From Zoogloeaceae bacterium (GTDB lineage: Bacteria; Pseudomonadota; Gammaproteobacteria; Burkholderiales; Rhodocyclaceae): a stretch of DNA of 64,000 bases. Position numbers and translations under genes: made by a program. Positions 55,944 through 64,000 of the stretch are shown here, piece by piece. The DNA lies in the NCBI GenBank assembly GCA_031277315.1, contig JAITMP010000019.1:56084-120083 (forward strand), in the 5' to 3' direction. Below the pieces are notes generated by a model. It had not been told where the DNA came from, did no database searches, and saw only the letters and a list, made by a program, of their open reading frames with translations. Every line of letters starts with the position of its first letter. Position 1 is the stretch's first letter.

Positions 55944-56050
55944 CCCGAGACTGCATTCTAATACCTGTTATTTTTTTAGCATGTGTTATCTTGCATGTGG
56001 CAAAATACTACGGGCTTGAGCGGAGCCAATGGAAGGAGGAGCGGGAAACC

Positions 56051-58600
56051 ATGGAAACAGCCACGATAGAAGCAACCCCACAAACGGTTAAATGGTGGAA
56101 GGCGGCCACAGCCGCGCCGTCGTCCGTCATGGTCAAGATCACGCTGGACGGTCGGCAGGTCGAAGCGCCCGCCGGCGTCTCGCTGTTGTCGGCGGCGGCC
56201 GCCGCCGGCGTGTATATCCCCTCTCTTTGCGCCCATCCCGATCTGCCGCCCGCCTGTCAGCGCGGCGCCGGCGACGGCGGCTGCAATCTCTGCGTGGTCG
56301 AAATCGCCGGCTCGCCCGGCATGCACACCTCCTGCTCCATCGCGGTGGAAGACGGCATGTCGGTGACGACGAAATCGCCGGCCATCGACAAACTGCGCCA
56401 GGAGCGCATCGCCAAAACGCTCGGCAACCATCCGCACAACTGCCTCACCTGCCCGCAGCGCGAGGGTTGCAGCCGCACCACCTGCTCTTTCGGCAACCCG
56501 GTCGAGCAACGCTGCTGCTCGCTCTTCCACACCTGCGAGTTGCGCAAGGTGGCCGACTTCGTCGGCATCCCGGCGACGACGCCGAATTACAAGCCGATCC
56601 AGTTGCCTGTCATCAAGGACGAACCGTTCTACGACCGCGACTACAACCTGTGCATTGATTGCCGCCGTTGTCTGGTCGCCTGCAACGACGTGCGCGGCGT
56701 CGGCTGTCTCGAAGTGAAGGAAACCGAGGGCCGCAAATGGGTCGGCACCATCGCGCCGACGCTGATCGAATCCGGCTGCAAATTCTGCTCGGCCTGCGTC
56801 ACTGTCTGCCCGACCGGCGCGCTGCTCGACCGCACGCTTGATGTCGCGGCCAAAGAAGCCTCGCAAGTGCCCTGCAAGCACACCTGCCCGGCGGGAATCG
56901 ACGTGCCGCGCTACGTGCAACTGGTCGGTCTGGGCCGCTATGCCGAAGCGGTAGCCGTGGTGCGTGAAAAGCTGCCCTTCCCCGGCATTCTCGGCCGCGC
57001 CTGCTTCTCGCCCTGCGAGTCGGCCTGCCGCAGGAAATATCTCGACGAGCCGGTTTCGATCCGCTCACTGAAACGCATCGCCGCCGACAACGACACCGGC
57101 CTCTGGCGCCCGTACTCCAAACAGTCGCCGCCGACGGGGAAAAAAGCCGCCGTCATCGGCGCCGGCCCGGCCGGCCTGACCGCCGCCTACTACCTGGCCA
57201 AGAAAGGCCACGGCGTCACCATTTTCGACGCCCTGCCCGCCGCTGGCGGCATGGCGCGCTACGGCATCCCCTCCTACCGCGTGCCGCTCGACGTGATCGA
57301 CCAGGAAGTCGCCGAAGTCACCGCGCTCGGCGTCGACATCCGCTACGACACCCGCATCGAGAAAATCGACGATCTGTTCACGCAGGGCTTTGAAGCCGCC
57401 TTCATCAGCATCGGCTGCCAGGGCGGCGACAAACTCGGCATTCCGGGCGACAACCTGCCCAACGTGGTGGACAGCCCGACCTTCCTGCGCGCCTCCACGC
57501 TCGGCCTGATCGGCACACCGGGCAGCGACATCGTCATCGGCAAGAAAGTCGTTGTCATCGGCGGCGGCAACGTCGCCACCGACAACGCCCGCTCTTCGCG
57601 CCGTTTCGGCGCTGCGGTGGACATGGTTTATCGCCGCACGCGCGAGGAAATGCCGGCGCGCGAAGACGAAGTCCAGGGCTGCCTCGAAGAAGGCGTCAAC
57701 ATGCGCTTCCTGCTGGCGCCGAAGAAGATCGAACTCAACGATTCCGGCGCTTCGCGCCTGCGGATCACCTACGCCAAGATGGAACTGGGCGAGCCGGACG
57801 CTTCCGGCCGCCGCCGTCCGGTGGAAATCCCCGGCAGCGAATTCACCGAAGACGTCGACCTCGTCATCGCCGCCGTCGGCCAGCATCCGAAGAAATACGA
57901 AGGCTTCGGCGTGCAAACCGACGGCAAGGGCCGCATCGTCGTGCGCGAAGACAGCATGCTCACCAGCCGGCCCGGCGTGTATGCCGGCGGCGACTGCGTG
58001 CTGGGGCCGTCGACCCTGATCGAATCCGTCGCTCAGGGCCGCATCGCCGCCTCGGCCATCGACCGCCAGCTCGGCGGCGACGGCGACATCGAGGAAACGC
58101 TGCTGCCGGATTGGGACACCGATCCACACATCGGCCGCGACGAGGGCTTCAATCAGGTCAAGCGCCTCCACCCGATCTTCATCGCCCCGGAGAAGCGCGC
58201 AAACTGGGACGAAGTCGAACTCGGCTTCGACGAGAAGACGGCGCAGGCCGAGGCGCTGCGCTGCCTGAAATGCAATCTGGCGGCGAAGATCGACGACATG
58301 GTGCTGCCGCCGGAATCCTGGCTTGAACTCGACGAGGCCAACGTCGCCGGCGTCACCACCGAATCCGGCGTTTATCAACTGCTCGACGCCGACAAGAAAA
58401 TCCTCGCCATCAAGGGCGTGGAAAACCTGCGCGAGGGGCTTCAAGGTATGATCGGCAAATCCGACGAAGCGAAATATTTCGTTTTCGAGGAAGCGCCCTT
58501 CTTCAGCCAGCGCGAAAACCAGTTGGTGCAGGCTTACATGGAACAATACGGCTCCATGCCGAAAGGCGTCGGCGCCGACGAGATGGACGATCTTTTCTGA
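56051..58600 (+). CDS. bzdV: NAD(P)H:ferredoxin oxidoreductase-like flavo-iron-sulfur protein (BzdV type)
   Basis: 849 residues. A NuoG-like [2Fe-2S] domain has Cys60, 78, 81 and 95 (GDGGCNLCVVEI), then His-Cys text HPHNCLTCPQREGC. Two 4Fe-4S motifs follow: CIDCRRCLVAC and CKFCSACVTVCP. A GltD-like half has CKHTCPAGIDVPRY, the FAD motif AVIGAGPAGLTAAYYLAKKG and NAD(P) motif VVVIGGGNVATDNARSSRRF. Proposed to reduce the ferredoxin for benzoyl-CoA reductase; electron donor not proven by sequence. The start at 56051 has AAGGAGGA upstream; first gene of the rightward operon. Confidence 0.88.
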   Translation: METATIEATPQTVKWWKAATAAPSSVMVKITLDGRQVEAPAGVSLLSAAAAAGVYIPSLCAHPDLPPACQRGAGDGGCNLCVVEIAGSPGMHTSCSIAVEDGMSVTTKSPAIDKLRQERIAKTLGNHPHNCLTCPQREGCSRTTCSFGNPVEQRCCSLFHTCELRKVADFVGIPATTPNYKPIQLPVIKDEPFYDRDYNLCIDCRRCLVACNDVRGVGCLEVKETEGRKWVGTIAPTLIESGCKFCSACVTVCPTGALLDRTLDVAAKEASQVPCKHTCPAGIDVPRYVQLVGLGRYAEAVAVVREKLPFPGILGRACFSPCESACRRKYLDEPVSIRSLKRIAADNDTGLWRPYSKQSPPTGKKAAVIGAGPAGLTAAYYLAKKGHGVTIFDALPAAGGMARYGIPSYRVPLDVIDQEVAEVTALGVDIRYDTRIEKIDDLFTQGFEAAFISIGCQGGDKLGIPGDNLPNVVDSPTFLRASTLGLIGTPGSDIVIGKKVVVIGGGNVATDNARSSRRFGAAVDMVYRRTREEMPAREDEVQGCLEEGVNMRFLLAPKKIELNDSGASRLRITYAKMELGEPDASGRRRPVEIPGSEFTEDVDLVIAAVGQHPKKYEGFGVQTDGKGRIVVREDSMLTSRPGVYAGGDCVLGPSTLIESVAQGRIAASAIDRQLGGDGDIEETLLPDWDTDPHIGRDEGFNQVKRLHPIFIAPEKRANWDEVELGFDEKTAQAEALRCLKCNLAAKIDDMVLPPESWLELDEANVAGVTTESGVYQLLDADKKILAIKGVENLREGLQGMIGKSDEAKYFVFEEAPFFSQRENQLVQAYMEQYGSMPKGVGADEMDDLF

Positions 58601-58620
58601 CACCCTGAAACGGCAAAACG

Positions 58621-59394
58621 ATGGATTCCTTCAAGTTTTTGAAATACACGGTCGCCGATTCGCTGGCGACCATCACTATTGACCGGCCGCCGCACAACGT
58701 CCTCGATATCGCCTTGATGGAGGAGTTGAACCATGCGCTCGACATCGCCGCCCGCGAAACCACGGCGAAAATGCTGATGATCACCGCCGCCGGCGAAAAA
58801 GTGTTCTCCGCCGGCGTCGACGTCATGGATCACACACCGGACAAAGTCGTGCAGATGATCGACGTGTTTCACGGCATTCTCAAACGCCTGATGGTGTTTC
58901 CGCTGCCGACGGTGGCGGCGCTGAACGGCTCGGCGATGGGCGGCGGCTGCGAACTGGCCATCGCCTGCGACATGGTTGTCGCCGCCGAAGACGCCAAGGT
59001 CGGCCAGCCGGAAATCAAGCTCGGCGTGTTCCCGCCCATCGCAGCGATCCTGATGCCGCGCATCATGCCGCTGCCGAAGGTGATGGAATTGCTGCTCGGC
59101 GGCGGACTGATTTCCGCCAAGGAGGCGCTCGCGCTCGGCCTGCTGAACCGCGTCTTCCCCCGCGCCAGCTTCGCCCAGGACACACGCGCCTTCCTCGACC
59201 AGTTCCTGAATCTCTCGCGTGTCGCGCTGATGTACACCAAGCGGGCGGTGCGCGAAGCCTCCGGCAAGCCCTTCTTCGAGGCGCTGTTCACCGTCGAGCA
59301 GATCTACCTCAAGGATCTGATGGCCACCGCCGACGCCGTTGAAGGCTTGAACTCCTTCATGGAGAAGCGCAAGCCGACCTGGCAGAACAAATAA
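58621..59394 (+). CDS. bzdW: Cyclohexa-1,5-diene-1-carbonyl-CoA hydratase
   Basis: 257-residue crotonase-fold enzyme adding water to the dienoyl-CoA product of the reductase. Signatures: LATITIDRPPHNVLDIALME, EKVFSAGVDVMDHTPDKV and the oxyanion segment ALNGSAMGGGCELAIACDMV. C-terminal helical part LDQFLNLSRVALMYTKRAVR. The assignment to this hydratase rather than a generic enoyl-CoA hydratase rests on its place between bzdV and bzdX. 20 bp after bzdV. Confidence 0.9.
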   Translation: MDSFKFLKYTVADSLATITIDRPPHNVLDIALMEELNHALDIAARETTAKMLMITAAGEKVFSAGVDVMDHTPDKVVQMIDVFHGILKRLMVFPLPTVAALNGSAMGGGCELAIACDMVVAAEDAKVGQPEIKLGVFPPIAAILMPRIMPLPKVMELLLGGGLISAKEALALGLLNRVFPRASFAQDTRAFLDQFLNLSRVALMYTKRAVREASGKPFFEALFTVEQIYLKDLMATADAVEGLNSFMEKRKPTWQNK

Positions 59395-59430
59395 GCAACA
59401 GTCAAAAGCAGTCAATTCACTGGAGGAGCA

Positions 59431-60501
59431 ATGATCCCGAAAACCATCCAAACCTGGCAGATGACCGAGCCGGGCAAACTTGTCCGCACGGAAATCCCGA
59501 CCCCGGCGCTCGGCCCCGGCGAGGCGCTGGTCGAAATCCACGGCTGCGGCGTCTGCCACACCGACCTGTCCTATTTCTACATGGGCGTGCCGACGATACA
59601 GAAGCCGCCGCTCTCGCTCGGCCACGAAATTTCCGGCATCGTCGTCGCCTGCGACGACCCGCGCATGATCGGCAAGGAAGTCATCGTGCCGGCGGTGCTC
59701 CCCTGCAACAACTGCGAGATCTGCCGATCCGGCCGCGGCAACCGCTGCCTCAACCAGAAAATGCCCGGCAACTCGATGGGCATTTACGGCGGCTTTTCCA
59801 GCCACATCCCGGTGCCCGCCAAAGACCTTTGCGTGGTGCATGACCGCAAGAGCATTCCGCTCGAACACCTGTCCGTCGTCGCCGACGCCGTCACCACGCC
59901 GTATCAGGCCGCCAAGCGCGCCAACATCAAGGACGGCGATCTGGTCATCGTCATCGGCGCCGCCGGCGGCGTCGGCAGCTTCATGACGCAAACCGCCAAG
60001 GGTTTCGGCGCCAAGGTCGTCATCGGCATCGACATCAACGAGGAAAAACTCGAATTCATGAAGGGCTACGGCGCCGACGCCACCATCAACCCGCGCGGCA
60101 AAAACGCCAAGGAAGTGAAAGAGCTTTTCAAGGCGATCTGCAAGGAAAAAGGCGTCCCCTCCAACTACGGCTGGAAGATCTTCGAGGTGACGGGCACCAA
60201 GCCCGGCCAGGAACTGGCCCTGTCCCTGCTCTCCTTCGTCGGCATGCTGGTCATCGTCGGCTACGGCACGGACGAAACCTCGTACATGCTCTCCAAGCTG
60301 ATGGCCTTCGACGCCGAACTGATCGGCACCTGGGGCTGCCCGCCGGCGGACTATCCGCAAGTGCTCGACATGTGCGTGGACGGCCGCATCGCCCTCGCCC
60401 CCTTCGTCGAGACGCGGCCCATGAGCCAGATCGAGCAGGTTTTCGATGATGCCCATCACGGCAAGCTGAAGAAGCGCGTCGTGCTGATCCCTGATTTTTA
60501 A
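59431..60501 (+). CDS. bzdX: 6-Hydroxycyclohex-1-ene-1-carbonyl-CoA dehydrogenase
   Basis: 356-residue zinc-dependent medium-chain alcohol dehydrogenase oxidising the hydroxy-acyl-CoA with NAD. Catalytic zinc motifs GCGVCHTDLSYFYMGVP and SLGHEISGIVV; structural zinc Cys in CNNCEICRSGRGNRC. NAD motif VIVIGAAGGVGSFMTQTAKG. Followed by bzdY at 39 bp. Upstream GGAGGAGCA before ATG 59431. Confidence 0.94.
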   Translation: MIPKTIQTWQMTEPGKLVRTEIPTPALGPGEALVEIHGCGVCHTDLSYFYMGVPTIQKPPLSLGHEISGIVVACDDPRMIGKEVIVPAVLPCNNCEICRSGRGNRCLNQKMPGNSMGIYGGFSSHIPVPAKDLCVVHDRKSIPLEHLSVVADAVTTPYQAAKRANIKDGDLVIVIGAAGGVGSFMTQTAKGFGAKVVIGIDINEEKLEFMKGYGADATINPRGKNAKEVKELFKAICKEKGVPSNYGWKIFEVTGTKPGQELALSLLSFVGMLVIVGYGTDETSYMLSKLMAFDAELIGTWGCPPADYPQVLDMCVDGRIALAPFVETRPMSQIEQVFDDAHHGKLKKRVVLIPDF

Positions 60502-60540
60502 TCCCGTTTTTTGAACGAACTCACAACCGGAGAAAACGCT

Positions 60541-61671
60541 ATGGCACTGGAATGGCTGCGCCGCGACAATGAAATGAAGGATCACCAGCTTTTCGACAAT
60601 TCCCATTTCGGCAAGGATGCGCCGACGGTGGTCTACGAGGAACGCCCCGTCACGGATGGAAAAGGCGCCAAGGTCGACGGCCTTTATTCGGCCTGGATCT
60701 GGCTCAACAACCCGGCGCAATACAACTCCTACACCACCGAAATGGTGAAAGGCGTCATTGCCGGCTTTCAGCGCGCGTCGAGCGATCGCAAAATCGTCGC
60801 CGCCGTGTTCACCGGCGTCGGCGACAAGGCGTTCTGCACCGGCGGCAACACCGCCGAATACGCCGCCTACTACTCGCGCCGCCCGAATGAATACGGCGAA
60901 TACATGGATCTCTTCAACGCCATGGTCGACGGCATTCTCAACTGCAAGAAGCCGGTCATCTGCCGCGTGAACGGCATGCGCGTCGCCGGCGGCCAGGAAA
61001 TCGGCATGGCGACCGACATCACCGTCACCTCCGACCTGGCGGTGTACGGCCAGGCCGGCCCCAAGCACGGCTCCGCGCCGGTCGGCGGCTCGACCGACTT
61101 CCTGCCCTGGTTCCTCTCGATGGAAGATGCGATGTACAACTGCATCTCCTGCGAGACCTGGAGCGCCTACAAGATGAAAAACAAGGGTCTCGTCACCACG
61201 GTCGTGCCGGTGCTGAAAAAAGACGGCAAGTGGGTGAGAAACCCCCTCGTGCGCACCGACACCTTCGTCGATGACGGCGAGATCGTGTATGGCGAATCCG
61301 TCGCCGCCGACAAACTCGCCGCCGCCAAGGCGCTGATGGGCGAATGCAAGACCGACTTTGAACTGCTCGACGCCGAGGTCAACCGCCTGGTCTGGAAATT
61401 CGCCAACCTGTTCCCGAACTGCCTCATCAACTCCATCGACGGCATTCGCGGCAAGAAGAAATTCTTCTGGGATCAGATGAAGCTCGCCAACCGTCACTGG
61501 CTGGCCGCCAACATGAACCACGAAGCCTGGCTCGGCTTCAATGCGTTCGACGCCAAGAAAGTCTCCGGCAAGGACGTCATCGACTTCATCAAGTTCCGCC
61601 AGCTCATCGCGCAAGGCGCGCTCTTCGACGAGAAGTGGGCCGAGCAGGTGCTGGCGAAGCCGAAAGGCTGA
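60541..61671 (+). CDS. bzdY: 6-Oxocyclohex-1-ene-1-carbonyl-CoA hydrolase (ring opening)
   Basis: 376-residue crotonase-family enzyme that hydrates and then hydrolytically opens the ring to 3-hydroxypimelyl-CoA. Signatures: EWLRRDNEMKDHQLFDNSHF at the N-terminus, FTGVGDKAFCTGGNTAEYAA, CRVNGMRVAGGQEIGMATDI and GPKHGSAPVGGSTDFLPWFL. The N-terminal 40-residue extension is typical of this hydrolase. GGAGAAAACGCT precedes ATG 60541; a TTG 30 bp upstream is rejected. Closed by a terminator. Confidence 0.94.
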   Translation: MALEWLRRDNEMKDHQLFDNSHFGKDAPTVVYEERPVTDGKGAKVDGLYSAWIWLNNPAQYNSYTTEMVKGVIAGFQRASSDRKIVAAVFTGVGDKAFCTGGNTAEYAAYYSRRPNEYGEYMDLFNAMVDGILNCKKPVICRVNGMRVAGGQEIGMATDITVTSDLAVYGQAGPKHGSAPVGGSTDFLPWFLSMEDAMYNCISCETWSAYKMKNKGLVTTVVPVLKKDGKWVRNPLVRTDTFVDDGEIVYGESVAADKLAAAKALMGECKTDFELLDAEVNRLVWKFANLFPNCLINSIDGIRGKKKFFWDQMKLANRHWLAANMNHEAWLGFNAFDAKKVSGKDVIDFIKFRQLIAQGALFDEKWAEQVLAKPKG

Positions 61672-61680
61672 ACGTAACGG

Positions 61681-61706
61681 AAAGTCCGCCACGGCGGACT
61701 TTTCTT
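61681..61706 (+). terminator. Terminator after bzdY
   Basis: AAAGTCCGCC (61681-61690) and GGCGGACTTT (61693-61702) are fully complementary, giving a GC-rich stem followed by TTCTTT. It lies 9 bp after the bzdY stop and separates the VWXY operon from the next gene. Confidence 0.88.
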
Positions 61707-61808
61707 TAATACGCTTTCCCCGCCTCCACGCATCGGCTTTACCGGAGGCGGCGCATAAACAAATCGAGGCGCCCATCCCGAGCGCCAGCAATAGTGAGGA
61801 GCAAAAAC

Positions 61809-63791
61809 GTGACTCAAACTACGGCTCGCCCCGGCGAACTCAAACTCAAGCACCTGTTTCAGCCCGGCCGGATCGGCAAATTCAAAACCAGCAATCTGGT
61901 CAAATACGGCGCTTGCTGCGTCTCGAACTACAACACCCGCGACGGCTTCATCACCCCGCGCGAACTGGCGCGGATGCGCGTCATCGCCGCCACCGGCTGC
62001 GGCATCATCACCAATCAGGGCGCCTATCCCGACCCGCTCGGCGAAGGCAAATCCTATTTCCGTCAAGTGGCGCTGTTCGATGACAAATTCCTGCCGCAAT
62101 TTGAAACCATCGCCCAGTACATTCACGACGGCGGCGCCGTGGCGATTCAGCAGATTCTTCACGCCGGCCGCTACGGCGGCATTGATCTCGGCTACTGCGT
62201 CCAGCCCTCGGTGGTGCCGCAGACCCTGCCCCACTTCCGCCCGCCGCGCGAACTGACCAAAGAGCAGATCAAGGCCGTCGTCGACCAGCACGCCGACGCC
62301 GCCAAGCGCTCCATCCGCGCCGGTTTCGACGGCACCGAAATCACCAGCTTCATGGGCTACCTGCTCGCCAACTTCAACTCCCGCTTCACCAACCAGCGCA
62401 CCGACGAATACGGCGGCTCCATCGAAAACCGCGGCCGCTTCATGCGCGAACTCATCGACGGCATCAAGCAAGCCACACCCGAATATCCGCTCATCATTCG
62501 TCTCAACGGCGCCGAACTGATGGACCGCTGGGGCGGCAACACCGAAGACGACTGCTTCGAGCTCATGCAGCAAGCCGTCGACTGCGGCGTCGACATGATC
62601 TCCGTCACCGTCGGCTGGCAGGAAGCGCCGGAATCCTCCATCGGCCGCGACATCCCGCCGGGGCACTGGAACTACCTCTCCGCCAAGGCGAAAAAACTTT
62701 TCCCGAACACCCTCATCACCTTCGGCAACCGCCTGCCCGATCCGCGCATGGCCGACGAATGCATCCGCGACGGCGTTTTCGACTTCTGGGAAGTCTGCCG
62801 CCCGATGCTGGCCGATCCCGAACTCATCCACAAGGCCGCCGAGGACCGCCTCGACGAAGTGCGCCGCTGCATCGGCTCGCTCAACTGCCTCTCGCGCCTG
62901 TTCCGCGACCTGCCCTACACCTGCACCATGAACCCGGCGCTCGGCCACGAAGTCGAACCCGAATACGCCATCACCGAAGCCGCCGTCAAGAAAAAGATCA
63001 TGATCATCGGCGCCGGCCCCGCCGGTCTTGAAGCCGCCCTCACCGCCAAAAAGCGCGGCCATGACGTAACCATATTTGAAAAGAGCGACAAGATCGGCGG
63101 CAACCTGCTCGGCTACGCCGGCAACGACCTCGCCCGTCCCGACGACCTCTTCAGCGTCGTGCGCTACTACGAAACCATGATCAAAAAGCTCGGCATCGAA
63201 ATCAAGTTCAACACCGAAGCCAACGCCAAGTTCATGCGCAGCGTCCTCCACCAATACGACGTCTGCATCGTCACCGCCGGCGCCCGCACCGACATGGCCG
63301 CCTACCGCCACCTCCCCGGCCACGAGCGGCTGGTCGACGCCCTCGACATCGCCAGCGGCAAGGTCAAGGCCGGCAAGCGCATCGTCATGATCGGCGGCGG
63401 CAAAATCGGCCTCACCCTGTCCGAATCGCTCAAAAAGCAAGGCCACGACGTCGCCATCGTCGAAGAAGAAAAGCGCCTTGCCGGCGACGTCATGCCCTCC
63501 TTCAAGTGGCGTCACACCGCCTGGGTCGAAGAACTGGAGATTCGCTCCCTCACCTCCTCCCAGCTCATCGCCGTCACCGAAGACGGCGCCCGCGTCAGGA
63601 ACAGCAAGGGCGAAGAAATTTTTCTCCCCGCCGACATGGTCGTCGTCTCCGGCCCGCGCAAACCCAACCACGACCTCTTCAACGACTTCCTCTGGATGAT
63701 CGACGAACTGCACGGCGCCGGCGACGCCGTCATCGCCCGTGGTATCGACGCCGCCATCAGCGAAGGCTACCGCCTCGGCTGCCGCGTCTGA
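61809..63791 (+). CDS. Old Yellow Enzyme / 2,4-dienoyl-CoA reductase-like flavoprotein, divergent
   Basis: 660 residues from a GTG at 61809 (GAGGAG 8 bp upstream; GTG 61794 is the alternative). N-terminal TIM barrel with FMN site (QQILHAGRYGG), TEITSFMGYLLANFNSRFTN (Tyr184, as FadH Tyr166) and RTDEYGGSIENRGRF. C-terminal FAD/NAD(P) Rossmann halves IMIIGAGPAGLEAALTAKKR and IVMIGGGKIGLTLSESLKKQ. Two family residues differ. The catalytic His of FadH is Gln271 (GWQEAP), and the [4Fe-4S] motif has Ser357 and one fewer residue (Cys354, Cys360, Cys372). Related enzymes reduce dienoyl-CoAs and, in naphthalene degraders, naphthoyl-CoA. Substrate here unknown. Confidence 0.85.
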   Translation: MTQTTARPGELKLKHLFQPGRIGKFKTSNLVKYGACCVSNYNTRDGFITPRELARMRVIAATGCGIITNQGAYPDPLGEGKSYFRQVALFDDKFLPQFETIAQYIHDGGAVAIQQILHAGRYGGIDLGYCVQPSVVPQTLPHFRPPRELTKEQIKAVVDQHADAAKRSIRAGFDGTEITSFMGYLLANFNSRFTNQRTDEYGGSIENRGRFMRELIDGIKQATPEYPLIIRLNGAELMDRWGGNTEDDCFELMQQAVDCGVDMISVTVGWQEAPESSIGRDIPPGHWNYLSAKAKKLFPNTLITFGNRLPDPRMADECIRDGVFDFWEVCRPMLADPELIHKAAEDRLDEVRRCIGSLNCLSRLFRDLPYTCTMNPALGHEVEPEYAITEAAVKKKIMIIGAGPAGLEAALTAKKRGHDVTIFEKSDKIGGNLLGYAGNDLARPDDLFSVVRYYETMIKKLGIEIKFNTEANAKFMRSVLHQYDVCIVTAGARTDMAAYRHLPGHERLVDALDIASGKVKAGKRIVMIGGGKIGLTLSESLKKQGHDVAIVEEEKRLAGDVMPSFKWRHTAWVEELEIRSLTSSQLIAVTEDGARVRNSKGEEIFLPADMVVVSGPRKPNHDLFNDFLWMIDELHGAGDAVIARGIDAAISEGYRLGCRV

Positions 63792-63810
63792 AAACCGCCG
63801 CGCCAACAAA

Positions 63811-63838
63811 AGGGCGATGCCTCCGCATCGCCCTTTTT
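63811..63838 (+). terminator. Terminator after the OYE-like gene
   Basis: AGGGCGATGC (63811-63820), loop CTCC, GCATCGCCCT (63825-63834) and a T-run. The 9-bp stem GGGCGATGC/GCATCGCCC is identical to that of the pnp terminator at 30881-30902. Confidence 0.93.
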
Positions 63839-63860
63839 CTTTCATCCGGCAACTGATAGA

Positions 63861-64000
63861 CGTAGGCTGGGATGGAGTGGCGTAGGCTGGGATGGAGTGG
63901 CGTAGGCTGGGATGGAGTGGCGTAGGCTGGGATGGAACGAAGGGGCGTAGGCTGGGATGGAACGAAGGGGCGTAGGCTGGGATGGAACGAAGGGGCGTAG
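63861..64000. repeat. Two-phase tandem repeat array at window end
   Basis: Three 20-bp units CGTAGGCTGGGATGGAGTGG (63861-63920) are followed by three 25-bp units that begin CGTAGGCTGGGATGGA and end ACGAAGGGG (63921-63995). The start of another unit (CGTAG) runs off the window. All copies within each phase are identical. Non-coding; lies just after a terminator. Copy number and right end unknown. Confidence 0.95.

Noticed and set aside
58534..61791. 1085-codon open frame opposite bzdW-bzdX-bzdY
   Set aside because: It covers three well-supported enzymes in antisense; length is explained by high GC and codon bias.
63861..64000. CRISPR array
   Set aside because: Units are directly abutting without spacers, so it is a simple tandem repeat.

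Overview
The window is a GC-rich chromosomal segment of an anaerobically competent betaproteobacterium, most likely from the Rhodocyclales/Sterolibacteriaceae neighbourhood. This rests on gene order (rimP-nusA-infB-rbfA-truB-rpsO-pnp, pyrG-kdsA-eno-ftsB, trpS-scpA-scpB-rluB, parE-parC) and on an ATP-dependent benzoyl-CoA reductase cluster whose subunit sizes and order match the Azoarcus 'bzd' type rather than the Thauera 'bcr' type. The assignment is inference; no 16S rRNA is present.

Layout. 1-9.1 kb is one long leftward series: PHP phosphatase, YciO, M50 protease, trpS, a thioesterase, scpA, scpB, rluB, tRNAs Pro/Arg/His, parE, and parC cut by the window edge. 9.3-10.9 kb holds a VapBC-type toxin-antitoxin pair and a diaminopimelate dehydrogenase. 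11.0-15.8 kb is a glycine-cleavage operon (gcvT-gcvH-gcvP) behind a tandem glycine riboswitch with a visible promoter. 15.8-20.0 kb is accessory: a FlgO-like lipoprotein pair divergent from an XRE regulator, a gamma carbonic anhydrase, and an AT-richer island with a truncated haemagglutinin-type, lipase-like toxin C-terminus followed by three small lipoproteins. 20.0-29.7 kb returns to housekeeping genes (ftsB, eno, kdsA, pyrG, a YhdH-type reductase, NlpC/P60, dksA, a DsbD-like protein, a redoxin). 29.7-30.9 kb is debris: fragments that look like phage tail genes, embedded among short palindromic repeats. 30.9-39.4 kb is the leftward translation/RNA operon rimP to pnp. 39.5-49.3 kb mixes a HigBA-type pair, YdcH, an aldo/keto reductase, an AsmA-like protein, a tyrosine phosphatase, uvrB, an EamA transporter, dapD-dapE and prmB.

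49.4-63.8 kb is the catabolic centre. A leftward operon encodes benzoyl-CoA reductase (bzdN-O-P-Q), its ferredoxin (bzdM), a 97-residue unknown and a GNAT acetyltransferase. A rightward operon encodes a ferredoxin-reducing flavo-iron-sulfur oxidoreductase (bzdV) and the three modified beta-oxidation enzymes bzdW, bzdX and bzdY. After a terminator comes an Old Yellow Enzyme/2,4-dienoyl-CoA-reductase relative with altered key residues. The two operons diverge from a 601-bp intergenic region in which I find two FNR-like palindromes, each about 41.5 bp upstream of a predicted start site and each followed by a good -10 hexamer. Together the genes would reduce benzoyl-CoA to a cyclic diene with ATP and ferredoxin electrons, then hydrate, oxidise and open the ring. 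No benzoate-CoA ligase or BzdR-type regulator lies in the window.

The window ends in a two-phase tandem repeat (20-bp then 25-bp units). No rRNA, CRISPR array or intact insertion sequence was seen.
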